Shown here piece after piece: positions 49,989 to 62,376 of a stretch of DNA of 64,000 nucleotides. This DNA comes from Monosporascus cannonballus (Eukaryota; Ascomycota; Sordariomycetes; Xylariales): NCBI GenBank assembly GCA_004154925.1, contig QJNS01000191.1, forward strand, positions 62,001 to 126,000. Reading direction: 5' to 3'. Position 1 is the first letter of the stretch; each line of letters opens with the position of its first letter. The notes under the pieces are model-generated. The model saw nothing but the letters and a program-made list of their open reading frames with translations, searched no databases and was not told where the DNA came from. The position numbers and the translations under genes are program-made.

Positions 49989-52900
49989 TGTTATAGGAAC
50001 AGGGGTTCCGGTCTTAAAGAGGCCAACCTTTAAGGCCTAGCGTAAGTCTGTTACGGGTAAACCTCGGAACTAAAAGCTTGGCCCTTTAGATAATCTAAAT
50101 AGTTTAGGTAATCTGGACCAAATTATGTAAATCACATAGATTCACGATATATTTATTTTGGAAATTAAGATATACAATAAATCGGTTTTTTATATAAATA
50201 GCACCTACTTAATTTTGTTCCTTACCTATTAATCTAAGCTTTTAAATTAAAGTAACTATACTGTTTTTTAATTAAGCGAAAAATATTTAAACTTTTTTAA
50301 CAAATAAATTACGGAAATATTTTTTATCTTATTATTATTTACAAATTAATACCCTTTTCGGATATTAAGTAAATCTTAAAATAAATATATAATAAGTTTA
50401 TTACATTTACATAATTTTTTAATTAATAATTAACGAATTATTTACCGACTTACTAAGAAATAAATTTTCTTAAACTTAAGACCAATAATTATATAAAACG
50501 ACTTTCAGAAAATAAAAAATATATCCAATCCCCGTTATTAATTAATAAAATGTTATTAATAAAACTTAACAATTTACCCCTTAATAAAAAAGTTTTCTAA
50601 TTAATTAATAATATGGTTTTCCTTGTTAATTAATCTTAGGGAAGCCGTTTATTTTCGCAACTCTAATAATAACTTATACCGGCTTTTAAGAATACTATTA
50701 AGATCTAAAGAAAAAAGACGAAAAAGGAGGAAGTTAAGAAGAAAGCCGAAAAAAATATGGAGTTAAAATTTAAAAAGATAAAAAAAAAATCTTATTACGG
50801 AAAAAAGGCTTAACTTTCTGGCCCAGAAAATTAAAGGCTTAAAAAAGGAAAACGTTTAATTCGCTAAAGGAAAAAAGCGGCTTTTTTATAATTTGGTTCC
50901 GCCAAAAAACGAAGCCAAAAGGCTAATTACCAACCACTTTCGTTAAATACGATACGAACGCTAAAAAGAACTTTAGCTTTATTATCGTCCGGCACGGAAT
51001 AAATATAGAAAAAGATTTCGATTTTATTATTATTTAACGTAATTTAAATTCGCAAAAATATTATATTATTTTCCGTTTATTATAAAATGTCAGATATTAA
51101 GGGCTATAAACTTATTTCTCTTAAGCTTTAGGAAAATTTACGAATATGAAAGCATTTTTAATCTAGGTTAAGTTTTATTTCAAATTTTACGAAAATCTTT
51201 TAACGGAAAATTATTAAAAGGTAATGGCCATATTGCAATTATTTGTAAACAGAAATTTTTTATAATTCGAACCCATTATGAAAATTTATTTACAAAATTA
51301 CTTGGAAAGATTTTCGCAAATAATTAATTACATTTTTAGCATATACAAATATTTCGAAAAAATATAAGAATTTTATTCGGAAACTCAGATAAAGAATAAT
51401 ATATAATTAAGCAGTTTTAATTTTTTCGGTAAATTAAGTTAATATTAAAAGTTATAACTAAATTTAAACGTTTAACAGTTATTTCGAATTTACCAGAAAA
51501 CGTATTATTTTATTTTTATTATAACAGCTTAAAACCTTAGGTTAAAAACAAATTATATATGGAACTTAAGATTAAATTTTTTGTAAAATATACAAATAAG
51601 GTTATTATTGCCAATTAACGTACCTTTAATCGATACCTCGAAAAAAAAGATCGGTAAACGAGGTAATAATAAGGGCTTTAGTAGCCGAACTAAAAAGGAT
51701 AAAGGTAAGCTTTAAAAGGAAATAAATATTATTTCGAAAAAGCCCAAGAAAAATAAGTTTAAGTAAAATGTTTTAACTGTGATAAAAACGGATATTTCAA
51801 AAGTAAATATTGCTCTTTTACCAAAAGGAATTCCAAAAAAAAGGAATTGCTTAACCCCAAAAAAGAAAGAATAATTAAATAAAAAACCGATAATAAGGCA
51901 GAAAAAAAAGAAATTAGCTCGATTTTTTGATAGCCAGAATTTATTATCGCCATAACCATTTAAATCCGAAACGATATCCCAAAATATGAAAATTATTTTA
52001 TTTACTAAGATTTTAAGGTTAAAACTTATAAATACCATCTAGGATAAAAGGTTTTCAAAATAGCGATAAGGCTAAAATACTAATATTACCTTAATTTCCA
52101 GAAGTAAAAGATGTATATAAAGAACGGCTAATTTCGGCCAAATATCAATAATTATATATAATTATCCCCAAATCTTTATAAGCTCTTAAAATATATTATT
52201 TACCCGAAGATGTTATCGGTAATTCCTTACGATTTATTATATTTTATTATTTGCTATTAGGACGATTATTTAATATATTTCAAAGCTAAAAAAATAATAT
52301 CTTTTGGCCTAAATAAAATGAAAAAGTATTTATCGAATTAAATAACAAATATTAATATATAAAGATTTTACGATAACTAAAATATCTTAAGTTTTATTAC
52401 TTATATCCCAAATTAGAACGGAATTAAAAATTTATATTGTAAAAATATTTACGTTATTTTTCGATATTTTGCGTTTAATATCAGTTCTTAAATATAAAAA
52501 TATTTTTTTCGAAAAATTACTTTCTTTTATTTTATAATTCGAAAAACATAAAATATAAAAATAAACTGAAAAAAAAGCGTAACTTTGAAATCTGAATATA
52601 AGTACGGTAAAAAAAATATGGTTCCGGTATAAAAATAACTAATATATTAAATATGCTATCAGAAAAGTTCGCAAATAAAACTTTACTTAAACTGAACGGT
52701 ATTAAAGATCAAAAAGTTTTAAAGGTTTTCGAAATTAAAATATTAAAAAATTCCAATTTATAAAACCTTATATAAGGTAATAAAAAAATACGCCACCAGA
52801 TTAAAAATTTTCTTTAGTACAAAAACAAAACGTTTCAAAATATAATTAATTTAAAAACAAAAAGTAATTTTATTTCTTTAGCGATAGCAAAAAAATTTAG

Positions 52901-55900
52901 ATTTTCTGGAAATATAAGTTAAGGTTTTGTAAATTACGTACGGTAAACGATAACTTATTTATTTATAAAAATAGACGAATTCTTCGAGAAATTAAGGAAT
53001 TTCCGGTATAAATTTAAAAATACCAAAAACGCGTTTCGCCGGATATCGCTAACATTTCCGAATATAATATTATTTTAGGGATATTTTAGGTTTATTTTAA
53101 CAATTTAAGAATTAATTAAAAAAAACGGATATTTTTTTGGGAAAACAAAATAAAGATATTAAAAAAAGATAATCGAAAAATTTGCTATATTATTAAAGAA
53201 ATACGAATTTTTAACAAAATACTTATAGTACTTCCCGAATATTAAGATTTTAAAAAATTATTTAAAAATAAAGAAAATTATAAGTTACCCTTTTACGACT
53301 AATCGGATTATCGGATATTTATTAAGCAAAAATATTATCTTAAGTTTTATAAAATTTATTATATAAATCTCGAAATATGAAAAGTTTTATAAAAAAGTAT
53401 TTAATAAAATTGAAAGGATATATTTAAGGTTTTAAATTCCTAATTAAATATCCCGTTTTTATAATATTAAAAACTAGCGATAATAAACAAGAAAATGGAT
53501 TAAAACGAAGATCTTATATATTAAAAAGTGATTAATTACAAATATTTAAATAATATTATAATTAAAAATAAATATCCCTTAATATTTATAAATACCTTAA
53601 AAAAAGGTAAGTAAAAGCAAATAATTTGTAATATTTAATTTTCGTAACGGTTATTACCGTATTAAAATAACCAAAAGAAAGGAATAAAAAACGGTATTTA
53701 AAACGGTATATAAACTTTATTAATCCCAAGTAATATCCATAGGACTTACTAACTCCCCTACTAGTTTTCAAAATTTGGTTATAATTACTTTCCGATAATT
53801 CTTAGACAAATCCGTATTTGTCTACCTCAACGATATCCTCATTAACTTCGAAACCCTAAAAGAGCATAAAAAGCATATGGCCTAAATGCTTAAAACTGTA
53901 AATAAAACAAATATTCGAGTTAACCTTATTAACAAAAAGCATAACATACGTAAAAATTAAATTTTCTAAGATTTACTCTTATTTTTAGACAAATCCAGAT
54001 TTAAGGTTCCAAATTGAAAATAGTTAAGAACTGGTTTATCGTTAATACGGCGAACGTTCTAAATATCCGATATATCTTAGGATTTACGGATAATATACAT
54101 AATTTAATTAAGGGATATAAAGATATAATTAAACCATTAACAAAATTTATTATTAAGAAATATGTTAAAAAAATTTAAACTCTTAAAGGAAATAAAAAAA
54201 GCATGTTGGGAATTAAAAGAAATAATTACCAATAAACTTATCGTAAAAATGCGAAACCTAAACAAAAAAACGCCTAAAGATAAATACCTTCGAATACGTT
54301 TTAAGTATAATTCTAAAATAATAAAAAGATAATAAAAAATGATAGTTAATAGCATATTACTTCAAAACATTCCGAAATACAAAACTTAAATATTACATTT
54401 ATAACAAAAAACTACTAGCAATTATTAACGCTTTTAAAAAATAAAAACCTTTGCTTAACGGAACAAAAAAAAATTTATATTTATTCGAACCATAAAAACT
54501 TTATTTAATTTATAAAAACATAAAAATGAAATAAAAAATATAAAAGGTAATTAATTTTTCTATTAACGTTTAACTTTAAAATATATTATATCAAAGGGAA
54601 AAAAAATATCTAGGCAAATATTCTTAATTGCAAAATATATTATAATTTCGAAATCCCCAGAAAAAGCATATAAATACTATAATATAATAAGGATAACACC
54701 GTATAATTATGTAAGATAATAAAAAAACCAACTCCAAAACTCTTAATACGGTTCAGGAATTCCTACGATACGGAAAAATAAAAAAGGTTTAATAACTAAA
54801 AAAATAACCAAATAATTAGTTACTATACTATGGCAATATTTATATTTTTAAGGATTAATAAAAATAATTCGTAAAGGAATTTTATAAGGACTTATTATAC
54901 GGATATTAAAAAATCGTTAAAATTACAAAATAATTACAAAAGAAATATAACTTTTCAGAATTACGCCGTATAGTTAAAAAAAATAATTAAGAACTGTAAT
55001 ATTTGTAATAAGCCTAAAATAATACGTTATAAACCTTACGAATTATTATAACTAATTGATATTTTTAATAAGGTATAAAATATTATAACTTAGAATTTTA
55101 TTATTAATTTATTTCCATTTAAAAACCTAATTATTAAAGGCAAATACAATAAAATATAGATAATTATGAATATATTTACCAAATATAAATATTTATTACC
55201 CTATAAAGGAAATATAACGACAAAATAATTAATTTATACCTTTATCAAAAATTACTTCGATAAATATGGAATATAAAAAAAGATTATTTCCGATAAAAAT
55301 ACCTTTTTTATTTCAAAATTCGGCACCAACTTCTTTAAACAAATTAATACTAAACTTAAGTTTTCGACAGCGTATTACGCCCAAACAAATAAACAAATAA
55401 AACGGCTTAATTAAACCCTGAAGTAATATTTCCGAAATTATATTAAATACTAATAAAATAATTAAATAAAACTTTTACCGTTAGCATAAATCGCTTATAA
55501 TATATTTGTTAACGAAAATATAAATATATTTCCTTATACAGTTATATACGAACATAAAGCAGAAACAAAATAACTTAAATAATTACGTAATAAAGTACTA
55601 AAGATTATTATAATTACCCTAAAAACAAATATACTAATAATAAAAATCAAAATAATTTAAGCTTATTTCCAAATAAATTATGATTTTTTTAATAACGCAT
55701 AATCTAATATTATAATAAGAAAGAAATTACGGGACCAATTTTAGCGAAAAAAGATAAAATCTATTTATTACGCCAAAAACAAAATACGACTTCGAATATC
55801 TTACAAATTAAAACGAAAAACCTAATAATAAATTTACTTTTAAAAAACTTAGTCCGTTTAAAGTTAATAAAATTATTTCTAAAACTAATTATTAATTATC

Positions 55901-57289
55901 ATTACCCAAAAACATAAAAATACATTTTATTTTCCATATTTCTTTATTTAAACCAAAACTCAAAAAAGACCGGTTAAAATAAATCTAAATTTAAAAGGGA
56001 TTTCAACGAATATAACGTCGAACAAAAACTGGATTTTAAAACAATTAAAAATAAAGTTCAGTACCTAATTAAATAGGAAAAATACTTATATAAAAAAACA
56101 TTTAGGAATTACTTAACCATTGAACGAATACGATAAACTTGGTTAAGACGTTTTACCGACAAAATCCTGACCGACCGTTTCCAGTACGGCCAAAGTCGTA
56201 AACGATAATAGTTCCTCGCTTAAATCCAACTTTACGTTATTTTAATCGAAAAAAATAAACGCCTTTACAATAACGTCTATTTTAAAAACAAACTACGCTT
56301 ATTCGACTTTTACGTAATAATGTTTTTTTAACCTTTCTTATTTTTTTAATTAATTTAATTCATATCCTTTTTTCAAAATTGCCATAACCTTTTTTTTAAT
56401 ACTTCCTGCTAAAAACGCAAACGTTTTATCCCGATTAATAAGCTTTTTTGTTTTATTCCTAACGGCCTTCTAATATACAACCAAGGTATTTTTCGCTTCC
56501 CGTTATTCTTTTTCTAGGCGATTGTATAATTCACCTAATTTCGCTAAAGAATTTATAATTAGGACGTCCTAAATTAAACGCTGGCGACAAATAGAACAAT
56601 TATAACTTAAGATATCGAAAATCAAAAAACAATCGGTTTCACCTATATAAATTTAATTAAAGCCAGGAAAAACCTTAATACCAAACTTTTTAACCAAATT
56701 AATTCGAACGTTACGTATTTCGCGTTAATTTAATCGAAACTTTCTTTTTTCTTTTTAAATACGGCCTATGATAATGGAATTAACTGGGACGTTTTCAACT
56801 TTTTCTAATAAAACAAAACGGCAACCTTCGGTTTTTATCTTTAAAACAAAATCTTTAAAGAAAGAAAATAATATTATAGGAATAAGGGTTCCTGTTTTAA
56901 AAAGGCCAACCTTTAAGGCCTAGCATAAACCTATTACGAATAAATTTCGAAATTAAAAACTTGGCCCTTTAGATAATTTAAGTAATTTAGGTAATCTAAA
57001 CCAGATCACATAAATTACATAGATCCACGACATACTTATTTTGGAAATTGGGATATATAATAAATCGGTTTTTTATATAAATAGCACCTATTTAATTTCG
57101 CTCCTTAGCTATTAATCTAAGTTTTTAGATCAGAGGCAACTGTATCGTTCTTTAATTAAGGAAAAAGTACTTAAATCTCTTTAACGAACAGATTACTGAA
57201 TTATTCCTCGCTTTATTGTTACCTGCAAATCAAGACCCTTTTCGAATACTGTTCATATCTCCAGGTGGATATATGATAGGTTCGTTATA
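49989..57289 (+). mobile_element. Ty3/gypsy chromovirus H, complete but inactive
   Basis: 7.3 kb with LTRs of about 417 bp at 49,989-50,405 and 56,872-57,289. They run TGTTAYAGGAA...GGTTCGTTACA and match the solo copy at 61,958. Flanks ATAAC and ATAAA differ by one base. A purine-rich tract (AAAGAAAGAAAATAA) precedes the 3' LTR. Plus strand: gag with zinc knuckle, protease region, RT, RNase H, integrase, chromodomain. Confidence 0.9.
50406..56871 (+). pseudogene. H gag-pol remnant with chromodomain
   Basis: Zinc knuckle at about 51,766-51,813: CFNCDKNGYFKSKY, where His and the last Cys have become Tyr. RT at about 53,470-54,000, with QVISIGLTNSPTSFQNLV and the active-site box VYLNDIL (Asp to Asn). 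The RNase H-linked block LIKGYKDIIKPLTKFI follows near 54,110. The integrase core near 55,290-55,430 reads ISDKNTFFISKF and YYAQTNKQIKRLN, with the catalytic Glu region changed to Lys. A chromodomain follows at about 56,005-56,110 (YNVEQKLDFKTIKNKVQYLIK). H is distinct from family G by LTR and length. Many stops. Confidence 0.82.
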
Positions 57290-57399
57290 ATAAAGAAGAC
57301 CTTAATTCAACGGTTAGTTACGTTTTTATATATTAATATTTCTATTTAAATCGGTATTTTTAGTATTACTTTGTTTGAAATTCTGTTTTGAGATTTTGC

Positions 57400-58233
57400 T
57401 ATAACGTATTACATAAGCTCGCAACTTAAACAAGCTCGTGACTTGTTTTTTAATATCTCGCAATAACAAATCTAATAACTTAACCATAACGTATCCAATT
57501 GATTTAAATCGACGGTATTCTTTGTCGTCTAACATATTTACAGCTTTTTAACCAATGTACGTATTAAATCAAAGCTTATTACGGACGCCATTTTGCTTTT
57601 TAGTCCTCCCAACCCGTACGTAACCGATTGCTTTTTAACGTATTTATACTAATATTACCTTTATTTTGAAAGTATTAAAGCCGACCAACAAGAAAACGAT
57701 TACCGATCGAATTCCCAACCTATATACGCGAACGTTTTTTATCCGGCTTTAATACGTAGAAAGTATTCGCAAAATACGTCGGGAAACGTATCGTAAGGCG
57801 TATCGTAAGGCGCGCCACGAAGCTTATCGAGGTGTATTGTAAGGCGCGTCGGAGGACGTATTTTGGAAGAACTCGATCTTACGTAATTAAATAGTTAAAA
57901 TAAAAGTTTTTAATAAAAAAGAACATTTACTACATGGGCTAAACAGATTTTTTTGATCGCCAGAAAAGGTGCCAATAAAAAATTGCTGTTAATAGCTGCT
58001 AAAAATGGTTATCGCAAGTTAAAAGAAAGTAATAGCAATATGGCGTCCGCGGCAGGCCTTTAACTAATATATGTATTTGTTTAAAAGCTGTAATTACGGC
58101 TAGCAATAGAAAATAAAACTGATTAAAATCAATTTAAGGTGTTATGGTTGGGTTATTAGGATTTATTATTATGAGGCGCCAAAAAAACGAGTCGCGAACT
58201 TGTTTAAGTCGCGAGCTTGTATAGTACGTTATA
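57400..58233. mobile_element. MITE-2, non-autonomous Tc1/mariner-like element
   Basis: 834 bp. Both ends read inward TATAACGTA(C/T)TA(C/T)A(C/T)AAG, followed by two tandem 17-bp units (ACAAGCTCGCGACTTAA, ACAAGTTCGCGACTCG-T, with variants) and a T-run. TA lies at each edge, as expected for a TA target duplication. The interior is AT-rich except for a short CG-rich repeat zone at about 57,780-57,870 (CGTATCGTAAGGCG units). No transposase frame survives, so the element needs help in trans. The outer terminus equals that of MITE-1. Confidence 0.8.
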
Positions 58234-61200
58234 ATTATAAATTAATATGTTAAATGTTTTTCTAATTAAAATCGTTTTAGTTCATAGATTTTGCGAAAAC
58301 TCCATAACATATTGGAAATAAAGATATAAAACTCTTTAAAGAATTATAAATAAATTATATTTTAATAAGTTAGTAATTATCTTTTAGTGGTTCATCCACT
58401 TATTATTAATTGTAGTCTTTTTCTATCTGGAAAATAATTGTTTAAATTTGTATAATCAAGGCTAATACCGTATACGGATTATTAACCTATATAATTATCG
58501 TTTTTAATTTCGACATTCTATTTTATCATCCTAATATTTTAGAATTTTATCATTTTACCATTTATTAATTTAACAATATTGCTCATTTGGAAATTTATTT
58601 TAATTATTTTCAACATTTCTAATAAATATATGTTAAAAACCTAGAGTTATATATTGATTTGAATTCAGCCAATTTAATATACCGTTTTTGTACATTCTTT
58701 TCACAAACGAAATTCGTATCCTTAATTCCTTAACATATTAGTTTCACAGCTCATTTTCTAAATTCGTTAAAGCATTTATAGAAACTCTCGTATTTGCTAT
58801 TTTTATAAGTATATATCTTAAAATCTTATTTATAAACTCATTTACCTTTTATCACTATTTCGAAAATATTTATCGATTAACTTTTCGAGACCAACAATTT
58901 AAGTTATAATATATTTTCGATATCTGTAACAGTTTTATAAGGTTAAACAGGATATTACTTTTTGAAATACACAGATATATCTGATTTTATTATTTTTATA
59001 AGTTATTACAATAATTAATCAAAAATAATATCATCGTATATATTAAGCCTATATAACTTACAATTTTATTTTTCTTTGAAATAATCTTTATGTTTTAACA
59101 CTTCATAAATAATTATAATTATTATAGATATACCTATTATTAAAGAGTTTTAAAAATATATATAATTATTATTAATTGATCATTTTCGTTGTTTTATTAA
59201 CAGTTAATTCATTAATATATAAGCGAATCAATCTTTTTGTTGTTAAATATAAGAAATACTAATTACATTATTATAATTAATTGCTTGTAGTCGTTTTCGC
59301 AACGCCTATAGGTTTTATATTCTTTAACAAATATATATATATTTCGATTAAAAGAGAACATTGTATTTTTGATGCGCTAACCCACACCTAGAAAACTGCT
59401 ATTTCTTTAGAAAAATTACAAGTAAATATAAAAGATTTCAGTTTTTCAGAATATATTTCAAATTATTAAACCATTTGAATATCTATGAATAAACATTTAA
59501 ATAAGCCAGTTTAAATCTTAATTGTAAGTCTCTGATAGAAGAACGTTGTAAAGATTAAAATAATTTTCGAAAGTTATATTAAAACTAGCAATTTAAATAG
59601 TAGCAATACGGATAAGGTAACCATATATAACAACACAATATGCATCCTATTTTAAGTGAGGAGTTATTATATATTTTAGTTATTAAAACTTCTATTTTTT
59701 TAAAGTGGTAATTTTTTATACAGATTATATATTTCGCGAAATCGCTCTAGCATAATATCGATTTTATTTTATATTTAATAAGGTGAATAAAATATTAACT
59801 TATATATTCTTTACTATTAGCATTTTTATTTTACTATTATTATACGTTGTTATAATTAAATTTCTTAAGAATAAAAGTGCTCGTAATAACGTCTAGTCGC
59901 TAGAAATTAACCAATACATTAAATCAATGATTTCAAAAGTTACTAATTGTAATTAATTAGTAATTTAGAAAACTATCTTGCAGTAAATATATTTTTCTTT
60001 TTATAAATTAAATAATAAGAATACTTAAAGCAACCTTTAAACACACGCAGATTTTAAACCTTTAGTATTTTATTAAATAGCGAGAAATTTAAAGAAATAT
60101 TTATCGATCTTTAATAATTTATAAAGTTCAAATCTCGTTAAATTATGATACGATTTTCTCTTTTTTAAACTGGATATTTTTGAAACGCTATATAGATTTG
60201 TCTGATGTTATTAAATAATTTTCTTCTTAAATTAGTAATTCATTTAAGATATAGACAATATAGGTTAAACTCTTTTTACTTGTTTATTTTATTACGCGTA
60301 GTATAAATTTTAAAAAGGTTTTTAATAGATGTAGTTTTAAAATATAGTATACCAAGTAAATATCGATGAATAATTATTTGAAATAATCGAACTGTTTATA
60401 CCTCTAGTTATGCTGTAGAAATTAAGATATATATGTAGGAATAAACAACGCTAATAATATCTGTGAAAAGTAATTTCAATAACAAATATACTGTAAGTTA
60501 TTATATATTTGAATTTTAATAAAGTAATTAACCAAAATATACCAACGAAACTGCGTTTATATTTCGGAATTTTAACACCAATATAATAGGCTTTATCGAC
60601 TTTAGTTTTAAGAGTTTTAACTGATATCATCTATAGTAATTACGTAATCCGTATCCAGGCTTTACTAGGTTTTATCTCAAGCTATGTTTAATATTAACGC
60701 GTTATACGCTGCAATAGGTAGCTTTTTATAATATTTCGATAAAACTTTAATATACAATAACAATAGCGCTTTCGAAAAATAGATGATGTAGTTGTAGACC
60801 GTGATTTAACGGTGAACTAGAATGCCTTTTTCGCTTTGCTAAAACACTTAATAAAAGTATTATAAATTAAAACGAAAGAACTCAATTATAGAAAAACAAT
60901 GTTTAAAATTTCAGTAACGTTCTTATTAAAGAAAATAAAAACAGATTAGCTGTTTTATCCGTTATATCACATAAACAAAGCTCTTTTAAAAGGAAAAATA
61001 AATAACGTAATATTAAACGTACGTTTTAGATTTCAATAAATAAAACTGAAAAAAGAATTAATATCAATAATTCTAATGATTAATCTATTTGAACTGCCCA
61101 TTTTAAGTTTGCACTTCATAGCCAATTTAATTTTACTGATATTAATTAATAAGTATTGTTATTAACGGCTATTACCATGTTAGTAATTAATTATTAAATA

Positions 61201-61957
61201 GTGTTAAGCGATTTTTTACATTTATCGAGTTCGAAAATATTGCTATATTTATAAAGTTGAAATGAAAAAATATATATTATATTAATTAGATGCTTTTCCA
61301 AATATTAAATGCCTTCACCAGATTGTAATTGTAGAATAATCTTCGAATATTATTATGTTAAACAGTTATAATTGCAAATATATGAATAATTATTTGATAA
61401 ATTTTAGTCTAATTCTGTTTTTTAACTTGGAAAATTTTAATTTATTTTGATTCAGTTCGTTTTCTTGGTTACGGTTACCGGCTTTGTTTTTCTTTATTAA
61501 AATAACATATAAAGATATCGATAAACTGTGTTAATACAAGTGTTATATGTAAAGAAAAATTGAAAATTGTTAGCACAAACCGATAACGAAACAGTTTATA
61601 TCGGTCTAGATTTAATAAATCATAGCTTATTACTTTTATATAAATGTATTATATTTAAAAGTAACAAGGCCTTATTATACAACTCATTTTAAAGCTTAGA
61701 GAAATAATAGAAATGTGAATAAAAAACTATTTAAAAGAAGAAAATAGTATTATAACAACTAAAACAAGAAAAATAAAGAGAATTGATCAAAAATGACGAT
61801 AAATAACTTTTAAACGTAATTAATACAACGTACTTAAAGAAGAAAAGAAAATATAAATTATAATACTTATATATGCAGTATACCTCTTAATAATAGTAAT
61901 ATATTAACATATTTATTTTATTTGTTTAGAGATAATATATAGTCTTCTTAGTATTAA
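58234..61957. other. RIP-like AT-rich DNA, no supported gene
   Basis: 3.7 kb without readable domains or repeats that I can match inside the window. A slightly more balanced stretch at about 60,600-60,840 may be the remnant of some element or gene, but no frame or terminal repeat supports a call. Confidence 0.6.
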
Positions 61958-62376
61958 TGTTACAGGAACAGGGGTTCCTGTCCCCAAGAGACCAACCCTT
62001 GAGGCCTAGCGTGGGCCTGTCACGGCTAAACTTCGGACAGGAGGGCTTGGCCTCATAAGTGATCTAGGTGATCTAGGTGATCTGGGACTAGATCACATAG
62101 ATCACATAGATCCACGACGCACTCACTTTGAGGAATTGGGATATATAGTGAATCGGACTCTCATGTAAATAGCACCTACTTAGTTTCGCTCCTTAGCTAT
62201 CAATCTAAGCTCTCCATCTAGAGGCAACTGTACCGTTCTCTGATTGAGAGAGGAGTACTTTGAAATCTCCTTAACGAACATACTGAATCATTCTTCGCCT
62301 TATTGTTACCTGCAAATCAAGACCCTTTTCGGATACTGCTCATACCTCCAGGTGGATGTATGACAGGTTCGTTACA
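61958..62376 (+). mobile_element. Solo LTR of chromovirus H, well preserved
   Basis: 419 bp, TGTTACAGGAACAGGGG...GACAGGTTCGTTACA, with perfect target duplication ATTAA (61,953-61,957 and 62,377-62,381). It aligns over its full length with both LTRs of H but keeps the original C and G at many places where those have T or A. It contains a triple GTGATCTAG-type repeat at about 62,059-62,082 and a TATA-like segment near 62,131-62,138. Confidence 0.95.

Noticed and set aside
57740..57880. Transposase fragment in the CG-rich repeat zone of MITE-2
   Set aside because: All frames give repetitive basic or Ser-rich peptides with stops and no DDE/D or helix-turn-helix pattern.
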